NCBI RefSeq assembly: GCF_040358255.1
Contig: NZ_CP132938.1
Coordinates: 2,790,001 to 2,854,000 of the forward strand
Source: Tunturibacter gelidoferens
GTDB lineage: Bacteria > Acidobacteriota > Terriglobia > Terriglobales > Acidobacteriaceae
Length of the DNA stretch: 64,000 bases
Direction of reading: 5' to 3'
Position numbers and translations under genes: made by a program. Positions 17,347-25,249 of the stretch are shown in pieces; the stretch's first letter is position 1; each line of letters starts with the position of its first letter. Under the pieces are notes generated by a model, which saw only the letters and a list, made by a program, of their open reading frames with translations, was not told the origin of the DNA and ran no database searches.

Positions 17347-18113
17347 TCAGCTTCCTCCAGGCCTGCATCCAGATCGGCATCTTCAAACAGAAGGTCAGCC
17401 GACATCGCTTGTTCCAACTCAGCATCCGGATCGACCCCGCGCACCGGCGCGAAGCTCCTCCTGTGCAGCGCACACGGCCCAATCTCAGCCAACGCCCGCC
17501 GATGCTCTGGCGTCCCATATCCCTTATGCGAAGCCAGTCCGTATCCCGGATGCACAGCGTCCAGTTCACGCATCAACGCATCACGATGCACCTTCGCAAT
17601 CACCGAAGCGGCGGCAATCGAAAGGCTAAGCGCGTCGCCATAGATCAGCTTCGTTTGCCGACAGGGATGATCGAGCCGCATAGCATCGATCAGCAAATGA
17701 TCCGGCGCGAGCGTCAGTCCCTTCACCGCAGCCAGCATTGCCATCCGTGTAGCTTGGTAGATGTTCACCCGATCGATCGTCTCGGCATCGACCTCCGCCA
17801 CACAAACCGCAAGCGCCATCCCGCGTATCTGCTGGTTGAGAGACTCGCGCTCCTCCCGTGTCATCTGCTTGGAATCTTTCAATCCTGCGTTCGCCAACTC
17901 GTCGAGGCACTCCGGCAGAATCACCGCAGCCGCCACCACCGGCCCAAACAGCGCCCCACGCCCCACCTCATCCACCCCGGCGATTCGTTGAAAACCGTAA
18001 TACCGCAGAGCCTGCTCTGGCGCATCGCTGCAAACAAGCATCTTCAACATGCGCTGCTTTGCGGTAGCAGCAGTCACCGTTCGGGGAGCACGAGTGGAGG
18101 GAGTCGAAGCCAT
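17337..18113 (-). CDS. rnhB: Ribonuclease HII
   Basis: A protein of about 258 residues from the ATG at 18113. The catalytic motif GVDEVGRGALFGPVVAAAV gives the first acidic residues of the RNase HII active site, with further ones in DSKQMT and the LLIDAMRLDHPC region. It cleaves RNA in RNA-DNA hybrids and at single ribonucleotides in DNA. An N-terminal stretch of about 40 residues and an acidic tail (DADLDAGLEEAE) extend the core. A strong hairpin at 18149-18176 separates it from rplS, so it may have its own promoter or depend on readthrough. Confidence 0.94.
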   Translation of the reverse strand: MASTPSTRAPRTVTAATAKQRMLKMLVCSDAPEQALRYYGFQRIAGVDEVGRGALFGPVVAAAVILPECLDELANAGLKDSKQMTREERESLNQQIRGMALAVCVAEVDAETIDRVNIYQATRMAMLAAVKGLTLAPDHLLIDAMRLDHPCRQTKLIYGDALSLSIAAASVIAKVHRDALMRELDAVHPGYGLASHKGYGTPEHRRALAEIGPCALHRRSFAPVRGVDPDAELEQAMSADLLFEDADLDAGLEEAEWA

Positions 18114-18148
18114 GCCTTCAAGGTCGAGTGTAAACCCACCGCGCAAAA

Positions 18149-18176
18149 CTAAGCCACGACCGAAGTCGTGGCTTAG
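18149..18176 (-). terminator. Strong hairpin terminator after rplS with a UUCG loop
   Basis: A perfect 12-bp stem, CTAAGCCACGAC paired with GTCGTGGCTTAG, read on the minus strand with a TTCG loop closed by C-G, the very stable C(UUCG)G arrangement. A TTTT run follows. It lies 35 bp after the rplS stop codon and 36 bp before the rnhB start. Confidence 0.75.
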
Positions 18177-18210
18177 TGTAAAGCTCAGTGGAAAACAGGG
18201 AACGAAATGC

Positions 18211-18570
18211 CTACTTGGCGGCGCGCTCAACCTCACGCAGACGAGCAGCCTTACCGCGCAGACCGCGCAGATAGAACAGCTTCGAACGGCGAACTTCGTA
18301 GGAGCGAACCTTCTCGACCTTGTCGACGACCTTGGAGTTGTACGGGAAGATGCGTTCCACGCCCTGACCGAAGCTCATCTTGCGAACGGTGAAGGATCCC
18401 TGCGCGCCCTTGCGGCAGGCAATGACCATTCCCTCAAACGCCTGCAGACGCTCTTTCTCGCCTTCACGAATCTTTACTTGAACTCGAACTGTGTCGCCGG
18501 GGGCGAACGCGGGTAAATCGGTCCGCTCTAACTTTGCGGCCAGCTTCTGCATAATCGGATGAATGGACAT
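18211..18570 (-). CDS. rplS: 50S ribosomal protein L19
   Basis: A 119-residue protein with full-length L19 features: [19 protein letters not shown] at residues 16-34, [13 protein letters not shown], the [20 protein letters not shown] core and [18 protein letters not shown] at the C-terminus. L19 sits at the interface of the two ribosomal subunits. It lies downstream of trmD, as in many bacteria, and ends in a strong terminator. Confidence 0.98.
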   Translation of the reverse strand: MSIHPIMQKLAAKLERTDLPAFAPGDTVRVQVKIREGEKERLQAFEGMVIACRKGAQGSFTVRKMSFGQGVERIFPYNSKVVDKVEKVRSYEVRRSKLFYLRGLRGKAARLREVERAAK

Positions 18571-18686
18571 GACACAACTTTCCTATGTTGGACTCGACCT
18601 CCAGTGTACACGAAATCTCCGCAAAATGCCTCTAGAATCATCTCCTCCGCCCGGCGGGAGGGCCGCTTTTCTCAGTTCCCTCAACA

Positions 18687-18746
18687 GGATATACAAGTCA
18701 CGAAGTGACCGCGCCACGCGTAGTGGGCCCGGCCGGCAGGCCAGAT
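18687..18746 (+). repeat. Dispersed multi-hairpin element, copy 3 (5' part missing)
   Basis: Located between trmD and rplS, in the direction opposite to both. It carries GTCAC-GAA-GTGAC, then CCAC-GCGTA-GTGG, then GGCC-GGCA-GGCC. In the last stem both arms differ from the GTCC/GGAC of the other copies, and pairing is kept. Confidence 0.78.
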
Positions 18747-18749
18747 CCC

Positions 18750-19574
18750 TCAAAAAGATCCTGAATCGCCGCCCCGTAGCTCCGCCAGAATCTCGCGGTC
18801 TTCATCCGTAATCTCAATCCTCTCCAACAGGTCCGGACGGTTCTCCAGTGTTTTCTTCAGCGCCATCCTCCTCCTCCATCGTCGGATCACCTCATGATTG
18901 CCTCCAGACAGTGCCTCTGGAATCATTGTCCCCATAAAATCCGCTGGCCGCGTGTAGTGCGGGTAGTCCAGCAACCCTCCCGCTCCATAGGTCGACCGCG
19001 GCGGCCCATCCGCAGCATAGGTAACTTCCACGACATCGTCAGCCCCAAAACTTTCAAATCGCGATGAGTCAGGATTCCCCAGAGCCCCCGGCAGCAGTCG
19101 AACCACAGCGTCAACAATCACCGCCGCCGCTAACTCCCCACCCGACAAAACATAATCGCCAATTGAAATCTCCCGGTCGCAGAGCAGTTCATTAACGCGC
19201 TCATCGACACCCTCATATCTCCCGCACAAGATGACAACCCGCTCCGTCGTCGAAAGCTCATGCGCCAGCGATTGAGTGAACGGCTGCCCTTGCGCCGATA
19301 GTAGGATCACCGTTTCTTTCTGCTGATGTCTTTCAGCCTTTGGCGCAATCCCGAGCGACTGCATCGCCTCATAGATCGGCTGCGCCTTCAGCACCATGCC
19401 CTCGCCCCCGCCGAACGGCCGGTCGTCCACCGTTCGATGGCGATCGTGCGTGAAGCTGCGCAGGTCATGTGTTGCAATCTGCACCAGACCCGTAGTGCGA
19501 GCGCGCTTCAGAATCCCGTAATCGAAGGGCCCTGTAAAGAAATCGGGAAAGATCGTAATGATGTCAAAGCGCAT
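18750..19574 (-). CDS. trmD: tRNA (guanine-N1-)-methyltransferase
   Basis: A 274-residue protein from the ATG at 19574, where similarity to TrmD begins (MRFDIITIFPDFF). It has the SPOUT-fold signature with the deep-knot motifs LCGRYEGVDERV near residue 115 and ISIGDYVLSGGELAA near 135. It methylates G37 next to the anticodon in several tRNAs, using S-adenosylmethionine, and so prevents frameshifting. It is part of the rpsP-khpA-rimM-trmD-rplS set but is cut off from rimM by an opposite-strand gene, so it needs its own promoter between 19575 and 19750. Confidence 0.96.
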   Translation of the reverse strand: MRFDIITIFPDFFTGPFDYGILKRARTTGLVQIATHDLRSFTHDRHRTVDDRPFGGGEGMVLKAQPIYEAMQSLGIAPKAERHQQKETVILLSAQGQPFTQSLAHELSTTERVVILCGRYEGVDERVNELLCDREISIGDYVLSGGELAAAVIVDAVVRLLPGALGNPDSSRFESFGADDVVEVTYAADGPPRSTYGAGGLLDYPHYTRPADFMGTMIPEALSGGNHEVIRRWRRRMALKKTLENRPDLLERIEITDEDREILAELRGGDSGSF

Positions 19575-19583
19575 AGACGATAA

Positions 19584-19606
19584 GAGCGGTACAGCCGCTC
19601 GTTTTT
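19584..19606. other. Hairpin immediately upstream of trmD
   Basis: GAGCGG and CCGCTC form a 6-bp stem with a five-base loop, followed on the plus strand by GTTTTT. For trmD transcripts the hairpin lies 9 bases before the start codon, where a ribosome binding site would be expected, and no clear Shine-Dalgarno sequence is visible. On the plus strand it looks like a small terminator of antisense transcription. Confidence 0.4.
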
Positions 19607-19750
19607 GACTCCCAGGTTGCACCATATCACTTGGAAGTTGTGGAATCACGCGACTGATCTCAACGAAGATCTCATCGAGATGATCAGAGGACCTGGGCGA
19701 TTCTCCCGCCGTCTTTTCAGGTCATCGCGGCGAGCCGAAAGAGCATCCAT

Positions 19751-20641
19751 ATGCTTCAACGAAAACTCGCCGCTCTCCTGATCTTACTGCCGTCGTCTCT
19801 CAGCCTCACGGTTACAGCACAGCAACAAACGCCCTCGAATCCCGTTGCGCCCTCGCAACTCGCCCTGGCTCTGCCGGCAACGGCCAGCCTATCGACCGAA
19901 GAATCGCATAAGCCAGCCTTCGAATCCTCCAGCGCCGAAGGAGTCATCCGTATCACCCCTGCACCCCAGCTCGAAAAAGAGCTCCCATCCCAAAGACCGT
20001 TCCGCACGGCAGCCTTTGGCATTAAAGCCAATACGTTAGGAGCCGGCGCAGAACTGGCTACGCCGCTCTTCGGCCGTTTCAATCTCCGCTCCGGCGTCAA
20101 CTTCTTGGCCTTCGCCTACCCCTTTGGCATCGACGGCGTGAACTACAACGCGAATCTCCACTTCAAATCCTCGCAGAGCACTCTCGATTGGTTCCCCGGT
20201 GGTCACGCCTTTCACATTAGCCCAGGCATTCTCTACTCCAAAAACACAGTCTCCTCGGCTGCGACGGTCCCTGCCGGCCAGAACTTCACCCTCGGTGACC
20301 AGAGCTTCATCAACAGCGTCGGCGATCCGGTCCACGGCAACATGTCGCTCGCGTATCCACGCACTCTGTCCCCCATGCTTCTATTAGGCTTCGGTAACAT
20401 CCTTCCCCGCAACAGCCGCCGCCTCTCCGTCCCCATGGAGTTCGGGGTCGCCTACACCGGCGCGGCCACCATCAACGTCAATCTCACCGGAACCGCCTGC
20501 ACCAACGATGGTTGCACCAGCTTCGGCGGCAACTCCGAGGTCCAGGCCAGCCTCACGCAGGAGATTCACAAAATCAACGAAGACCTGAAGAAGGTCCCCG
20601 TCTATCCGATCCTCTCGTTAGGAGTGGCCTATCACTTCTAG
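19751..20641 (+). CDS. Secreted outer-membrane beta-barrel-like protein of unknown function
   Basis: A 296-residue protein with a signal peptide ending near VTAQQQ at about residue 24. A proline/serine-rich stretch follows, then from about residue 85 alternating strands such as FGIKANTLGAGAELATPLF, NLRSGVNFLAFAYPFGI and SLGVAYHF. The terminal phenylalanine is typical of outer-membrane barrels recognised by the BAM complex. No named family could be assigned. It is transcribed opposite to the translation operon it interrupts, between rimM and trmD. Confidence 0.7.
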   Translation: MLQRKLAALLILLPSSLSLTVTAQQQTPSNPVAPSQLALALPATASLSTEESHKPAFESSSAEGVIRITPAPQLEKELPSQRPFRTAAFGIKANTLGAGAELATPLFGRFNLRSGVNFLAFAYPFGIDGVNYNANLHFKSSQSTLDWFPGGHAFHISPGILYSKNTVSSAATVPAGQNFTLGDQSFINSVGDPVHGNMSLAYPRTLSPMLLLGFGNILPRNSRRLSVPMEFGVAYTGAATINVNLTGTACTNDGCTSFGGNSEVQASLTQEIHKINEDLKKVPVYPILSLGVAYHF

Positions 20642-20676
20642 CTCTCTGCTTTGAACTTTGCGCTGATGCTTCGAAC

Positions 20677-21282
20677 TTAGCTCTCGTCGCCCGAGCTTCG
20701 ATTGACTTCGACTAAACCATCAGGCAGCTTCATCTCGATGCGTTTCGCCTCTGTATCCACCGCCAGTAAAAACGCCTTCGCAAACGGGATGAGAATCACA
20801 TCCCCGGCGAGCGACCTCACCTCCAGCAGCGGTGCAGCGTCGGTCAGTCGGCGCGCCCCATCTGCGGTTGTAGCGAATTGAACATCTTCTACAACACCCA
20901 CCGCCGTTGCTCGGTCATACACCGTACAGCCGATCAACTCGCTGATGTAGACCGAATCGTCATCTAACGGAAGCCGTTCCTCTCGAGGGACGAGCACGTC
21001 TAATCCGGCGACCGCCTCAGCATCCGAAATCGTCTCAATACCCGACAACTGCAGTACGACGCGTCCCTGGTTCTTCCCAACGGGCAGCCAGAACGCCACA
21101 ACCTCTATAGCACGTGCCTCCGACTCCTCCCCTTCAAAGCCCGAGGGCGCGAGAAACACTCTCGTCTGCTCCTCAAACCGCTCGGGGAAGTCGGTAAACA
21201 GCTCCGCCAGAACCTCACCCTTGCGACCTTGCGGCCGAAGTAGATGTGCCAACACAATCCAGGCTGGAGTAGTTTGCGTCAT
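20677..21282 (-). CDS. rimM: Ribosome maturation factor RimM
   Basis: About 201 residues from the ATG at 21282; a longer in-frame form adds 8 unlikely residues. The N-terminal domain begins LAHLLRPQGRKGEVLAELFTDFPERF and a PRC-barrel C-terminal domain includes IPFAKAFLLAVDTEAKRIEM. RimM binds S19 and helps mature the head of the 30S subunit. It follows khpA with a gap of about 54 bp and is probably co-transcribed with it and rpsP. Confidence 0.95.
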   Translation of the reverse strand: MTQTTPAWIVLAHLLRPQGRKGEVLAELFTDFPERFEEQTRVFLAPSGFEGEESEARAIEVVAFWLPVGKNQGRVVLQLSGIETISDAEAVAGLDVLVPREERLPLDDDSVYISELIGCTVYDRATAVGVVEDVQFATTADGARRLTDAAPLLEVRSLAGDVILIPFAKAFLLAVDTEAKRIEMKLPDGLVEVNRSSGDES

Positions 21283-21336
21283 AGAGCAAAATCTGAGGAG
21301 AAGCAAAAAACCAGATCCTGCAAGCTGCTCTGAGCT

Positions 21337-21636
21337 TTATGGTGCAGGGGGATGATCCTCTTCAACGATGTCGAGCGAAAAGCGGTGTTTCAGCTTCATG
21401 CTGGCTGCGCTAAGAATCGTGCGCATGGAACGCGCTGTCCGTCCTTGCTTCCCGATCACTTTACCGACATCGCTGGCAGCGACCCGCAAGCGAATCGCGG
21501 TGCATTCGCCATCTTCTATGGCCTCGACCGAGACACTGTCCTGGTCGTCTACCAAGGCACGGGCTATCTCTGCTACAAGGTCTGTCATGTTCTTTACAGG
21601 GTTGTCCCCTGCAGGAAACTGGGTTGCCTGGGTCAT
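21337..21636 (-). CDS. khpA: KH-domain RNA-binding protein KhpA
   Basis: A single KH domain with the GKVIGKQGRTARSMRTIL helix-GxxG-helix signature. It starts at an ATG at 21636 (99 residues) or at 21588 (83 residues, closer to the usual KhpA length, MTDLVAEIARALV). KhpA binds RNA, often as a partner of KhpB/EloR, and affects cell division, ribosome function or small-RNA action depending on the species. Its place between rpsP and rimM is the standard one. Confidence 0.9.
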   Translation of the reverse strand: MTQATQFPAGDNPVKNMTDLVAEIARALVDDQDSVSVEAIEDGECTAIRLRVAASDVGKVIGKQGRTARSMRTILSAASMKLKHRFSLDIVEEDHPPAP

Positions 21637-21871
21637 CACACACCTTCTGGGTCTGGGAGTCACGGAGGAACGCTCAAGCTCTTTCCCTTTGTCTCGTCTA
21701 CTGCGAGATCTTCCAGGAAGTGCTGCAACGAGCGATACACCGGTCGCAGGAAGTCCAGGGCAATAAACCCCGGGCCTTCTGCTTTGCAAGGCCACTGCAG
21801 TTCGACTGTGCAATACCAAGGAGTCTACGTGAAACGGTACCAGGACGTGCTTCAAGGAACCTATTGTGTCA

Positions 21872-21910
21872 GCTATCTTTGGGAACCATTACCTCATGCC
21901 CAAAGATAGC
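21872..21910 (-). promoter_or_regulatory. Perfect 12-bp inverted repeat between rpsP and khpA
   Basis: GCTATCTTTGGG (21872-21883) pairs perfectly with CCCAAAGATAGC (21899-21910) around a 15-base loop. It lies 15 bases after the rpsP stop codon. No T-run follows on the minus strand, so it is more likely an RNA-stability or processing hairpin, or a partial attenuator, than a full terminator. It is followed by about 235 bp without a gene before khpA. Confidence 0.65.
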
Positions 21911-21925
21911 ATTGACCAGTAACTC

Positions 21926-22180
21926 CTAGGCTACCGCGACTGCCTCTGCAGGCTTCTGCGCCATCAGCTTACCCACGCGCTCAGACAACTGTGCTCCGTT
22001 TCCGGTCCAGTAGTCGATGCGGTCACGCTTCAAATCAACCGTCGCAGGGTTGGTGCGCGGATTGTACGTCCCCACTACTTCGACCGAACGGCCGTTACGG
22101 GCGCGGTCCTTCTCGATCACAACGATGCGGTAATGTGGCTGCTTACGCGCTCCAACGCGCGCCAAACGAATCATCAACAC
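21926..22180 (-). CDS. rpsP: 30S ribosomal protein S16
   Basis: S16 with the family start LMIRLARVGARKQPHYRIVV and NGRSVEVVGTYNPRTNP. I choose the GTG at 22180 (84 residues, MLMIRLARVG) because AAAGG lies 8 bases upstream, an ideal distance. A TTG at 22186 would be too close to it and the ATG at 22174 too far. S16 is needed for 30S assembly. It heads the minus-strand operon rpsP-khpA-rimM. Confidence 0.97.
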   Translation of the reverse strand: MLMIRLARVGARKQPHYRIVVIEKDRARNGRSVEVVGTYNPRTNPATVDLKRDRIDYWTGNGAQLSERVGKLMAQKPAEAVAVA

Positions 22181-22323
22181 GGGCAATGCCTTTCAGAACA
22201 TTATTGGTTTGGGTGACATAGCCGCGCTGTCGATCCTTCTCGGACAGGGACTTTAGATACATTACCCAACATCTAAGTATGGCTGAAAACGCGCCTTTCC
22301 GCAACGAAGAAGCGCAAACTCTC

Positions 22324-23208
22324 TTACCCTGACGGAAAAAGAAACCGCAGCACATCCCCAAAGCGCTTCGACCAGGCATTTTCATCGTGAACTGCTCCGT
22401 CAACCTTCTCATAGATAAGGTCTTTTCCGGCCCGCCAGCCCCGATTCAGCAGCACGCGCTCCAGCATGTCCGTGTCTCGAACATGACGAACCCCCTCCGC
22501 CGTCCCTATATCCAGCCAGAGACGAAGCTCAGGCTTCGGGTCCGTTCGTTCGATCACCTGCAAAATGCTGCGCTGATCCCACCACAGCGATGGCGAAATG
22601 ACCGCGAGCTTGCCGAACACCTCCGGGTACGAAAATCCCAAATACAGAGAGATCAGTCCGCCCAGCGACGACCCGCCAAGCCCGGTATTCTTTCCATCGG
22701 CCAAGGTCCGGTAGGAGCGGTCAATCAGAGGTTTCAGCTCCTCGACCAGCAACCGCCCATACTTCCGTCCCTCTCCCCCACCCATCTTCAAGTCACGCGT
22801 CGGCGTGTACTCTGCCATCCGGCGAAGTCCTGTATTTGCAACGCCTACCAGGATCACCGGCTCAATCTCACCGTTCAGGCTCAGCTCGTCAGCCGTCGTA
22901 TGCGCATTCCAGGTCCGCCCCGCGATGTACGACGTCCGCCCGTCAAACAAATTCTGACCATCGTGCAGATAAAAAACAGGGAAGCGCCGCTCCTCATCCT
23001 CCAGATACTGCGGTGGGAGATAGACCGAAATCATCCGGTCGTCCGGCAGAATCTCCGAATGAAACTTACGTACGCTATATCTCGGATTGGAATCCAGTTC
23101 GTCTGCGGTATGCTCTGTCATCGCCTCTTCGGGCAAACCGACGGACGCAAGCTCGCGCTCAAGTGGCTTAAGCGCAGAAATTGAATGAGATGGCGATGTT
23201 TGTTTCAA
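22324..23208 (-). CDS. Enterochelin-esterase-like alpha/beta-hydrolase
   Basis: A 294-residue esterase of the PF00756/IroE-like type. It has the DGQNLFDGRTSY motif, the nucleophile elbow GLGGSSLGGLISLYLG (Ser near residue 178), SPSLWW, and the C-terminal histidine in GAVHDENAWSKRF. No signal peptide is seen. Such enzymes hydrolyse esters or peptides; siderophore esters are one known class of substrate, but no siderophore gene is nearby. It is divergent from a second esterase, with overlapping 5' ends if the longest forms are used, so the pair may share a control region and belong to the amide-ligase cluster downstream. Confidence 0.85.
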   Translation of the reverse strand: MKQTSPSHSISALKPLERELASVGLPEEAMTEHTADELDSNPRYSVRKFHSEILPDDRMISVYLPPQYLEDEERRFPVFYLHDGQNLFDGRTSYIAGRTWNAHTTADELSLNGEIEPVILVGVANTGLRRMAEYTPTRDLKMGGGEGRKYGRLLVEELKPLIDRSYRTLADGKNTGLGGSSLGGLISLYLGFSYPEVFGKLAVISPSLWWDQRSILQVIERTDPKPELRLWLDIGTAEGVRHVRDTDMLERVLLNRGWRAGKDLIYEKVDGAVHDENAWSKRFGDVLRFLFPSG

Positions 23209-23265
23209 TGCGAAAGAAGCTGCTCCAATAAACTACGATTGCATCAGACTAGCAGAGGGAGCTCG

Positions 23266-23976
23266 ATGAAGCGCGAATACCACAAATGGTTCTCTCCCTC
23301 CCTCGGGCGCGATATGGAACTGCTCATCTTCGGACACGCAGGGTATCCCGCCGTCGTCTTCCCCACCTCCCAGGGCCGCTTCTACGAGTTTGAAGATCGC
23401 CAGATGGTCAGCACCGTGCAAGACAAGCTCGAGCACGGCCACCTCCAGCTCTACTGCGTCGACTCGGTCGATGGCGAAAGCTGGTACAACCGCGACGTCC
23501 CACCCCGCTGGCGAATCGCCCGTCAGGCGCAGTACGGCAACTACATCATGAATGAGGTCGTTCCCCTCATCCGCCAGATGAACCAGTACTCCGGCATCGG
23601 AACCATCGGCATCAGCTTCGGCGGCTACCACGCCTTGAACATCGCCCTCCGTCACCCCGACGTCTTCACCGGCATGCTCTCCATGAGCGGAGCCTTCGAC
23701 CCATCCCACTTTCTCCGCGGCTACTACGACGACGACTGCTACTTCAACATCCCCACGCACTATCTCCCCAACATCGGCGACCCTTGGTATCTCGACCGTT
23801 ACCGCCGTAACAACTACGTTCTCGCAACCGGCGTCCACGACCAGTGCTGGAACGAGAACGAACGCATGGCGCAGATCTTCCGCGCAAAAAACATCCCCTG
23901 CCGCCTCGATGTCTGGGGCGACAACACAGGCCACGACTGGCCTTGGTGGCAGAGAATGCTGCAGACCTATCTCTAA
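23266..23976 (+). CDS. COG4947-like esterase/alpha-beta hydrolase
   Basis: A 236-residue protein starting at an ATG with GAGGGAG just upstream. It has FSPSLGRDMELLIFGHAG at the N-terminus, the nucleophile elbow GISFGGYHALNIALRHP near residue 119, and a likely catalytic histidine in GHDWPWWQRML at the end. Relatives are usually found next to ATP-grasp and GCS2-type ligases, as here. A role in releasing or trimming an amide or ester product of those ligases is a reasonable inference. The gap to the ATP-grasp gene (160 bp) holds an intergenic repeat. Confidence 0.85.
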   Translation: MKREYHKWFSPSLGRDMELLIFGHAGYPAVVFPTSQGRFYEFEDRQMVSTVQDKLEHGHLQLYCVDSVDGESWYNRDVPPRWRIARQAQYGNYIMNEVVPLIRQMNQYSGIGTIGISFGGYHALNIALRHPDVFTGMLSMSGAFDPSHFLRGYYDDDCYFNIPTHYLPNIGDPWYLDRYRRNNYVLATGVHDQCWNENERMAQIFRAKNIPCRLDVWGDNTGHDWPWWQRMLQTYL

Positions 23977-23987
23977 AGCCAGGCCTT

Positions 23988-24089
23988 GATCCCGACCAAC
24001 GGGAGGAACCAAGCATCAAAACAATCAAGACCGGTATACACGTCACGTAGTGACCGCCCCACGCGCAGTGGGCCCGTCCGGCAGGACAT
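23988..24089 (+). repeat. Dispersed multi-hairpin element, copy 4
   Basis: A full-length copy starting 11 bp after the esterase stop. It carries TCCCG-CGGGA, GTCAC-GTA-GTGAC, CCCAC-GCGCA-GTGGG and GTCC-GGCA-GGAC. It is the closest match to copy 1. Confidence 0.82.
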
Positions 24090-24137
24090 TGCAGGAGAAA
24101 CGACTCGAGCCGCCCCCTAACCAAACCCAAAACCCGT

Positions 24138-25163
24138 ATGGAGGATTCAGTGAAGAAGATCGGTGTTCTGTTCGGAATGGAAAATACCTTTCCCGGTGCG
24201 TTGGTCGATCGCATCAACGCGATGGAGATCGAAGGCATTCACGCGGAGTTCGTCTGCGTAGGCGGCGTTCAAATGGCCGCGCCCTCGGGCTACGCCGTTA
24301 TCGTCGACCGCATCTCGCACGACATGCCCTTCTACCGTTCGTTCCTCAAAAACGCGGCTCTCAGCGGCACACAGATCATCAACAACCCCTTCTGGTGGTC
24401 CGCCGACGACAAGTTCTTCAACTACGCCCTCGCCTCAAAACTAGGCGTAGCCGTCCCTAAGACTGTTCTCCTTCCGCACAAAAAATTTCCACCACAGATC
24501 AACGAGCGCTCCCTACGCAACCTGCAGTTTCCTCTCGACTGGGATGGCATCTTCGACTACGTAGGCTTTCCGGCCTTCCTCAAACCTCACGACGGTGGCG
24601 GCTGGCGCGATGTCTTCCACGTCCACAATCGCGACGAGTTCTTCTATGCCTACGATCAGACCCGCGACCTCTGCATGACCCTTCAGGCTGCGGTCAACTT
24701 CAAGGAGTACTTCCGCTGCTACGTCGTCGGTCAAACTGACGTCCGCATCATGCCCTACGATCCGCGCCGCCCACACGAGCACCGCTACGTCCTCGACCCA
24801 CCGGAGTACGACAAGAACCTCCTCAAGCGCGTCGAAAAGGACGCCCTCACCCTCTGCAAAGCCCTCGGCTACGACCTCAACACCGTCGAGTTCGCCGTAG
24901 AAGACGGCAGCCCCTACGCCATCGACTTCATGAACCCCGCACCTGACGCCGACCTTCACGCCGTCGGCAAGGAGAGCTTCGACTGGATCGTCGACAAGGT
25001 CGCGAAACTAGCTGTAAAAAAGGCGCAATCCTCCGCCAAAGTGAAAACGGAGATGAACTGGTCCGCGTTCCTCGCCCCCTCGAGGAAAAAAGAGATATCT
25101 AAATCAAGCGCCAAATCTGCACCCAAAAAAGCGGTGAAGAAGAAAACAAAAAAAGAGGAATAG
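24138..25163 (+). CDS. ATP-grasp family ligase with a lysine-rich tail
   Basis: A 341-residue protein of the ATP-grasp type. The N-terminal pre-ATP-grasp part runs to about residue 100 (IIDRISHDMPFYRSFLKNAALSG-like region). The ATP-binding part follows, with FPAFLKPHDGGGWRDVF (lysine and glycine-rich loop near 152) and the magnesium/ATP-binding end LNTVEFAVEDGSPYAIDFMNPAP near 253-275. Such enzymes activate a carboxylate as acyl-phosphate and join it to an amine. The last 35 residues are almost all Lys, Ser and Ala (KKAVKKKTKKEE), which is unusual and may bind nucleic acid or a polyanion. It lies between an esterase and a GCS2-type ligase, all on the plus strand. Confidence 0.85.
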   Translation: MEDSVKKIGVLFGMENTFPGALVDRINAMEIEGIHAEFVCVGGVQMAAPSGYAVIVDRISHDMPFYRSFLKNAALSGTQIINNPFWWSADDKFFNYALASKLGVAVPKTVLLPHKKFPPQINERSLRNLQFPLDWDGIFDYVGFPAFLKPHDGGGWRDVFHVHNRDEFFYAYDQTRDLCMTLQAAVNFKEYFRCYVVGQTDVRIMPYDPRRPHEHRYVLDPPEYDKNLLKRVEKDALTLCKALGYDLNTVEFAVEDGSPYAIDFMNPAPDADLHAVGKESFDWIVDKVAKLAVKKAQSSAKVKTEMNWSAFLAPSRKKEISKSSAKSAPKKAVKKKTKKEE

Positions 25164-25249
25164 CTACAGCAAAAAAAGAAGAATAACCACTACTGGCGCT
25201 CCTCAAGAATCGTCATCTCGACCGTAGCAGTTGGACAGTTTTGTTTTTG

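Noticed and set aside
23976..24137. Short coding frame across the repeat after the esterase
   Set aside because: The sequence is copy 4 of the multi-hairpin element; other copies are not in a conserved reading frame.
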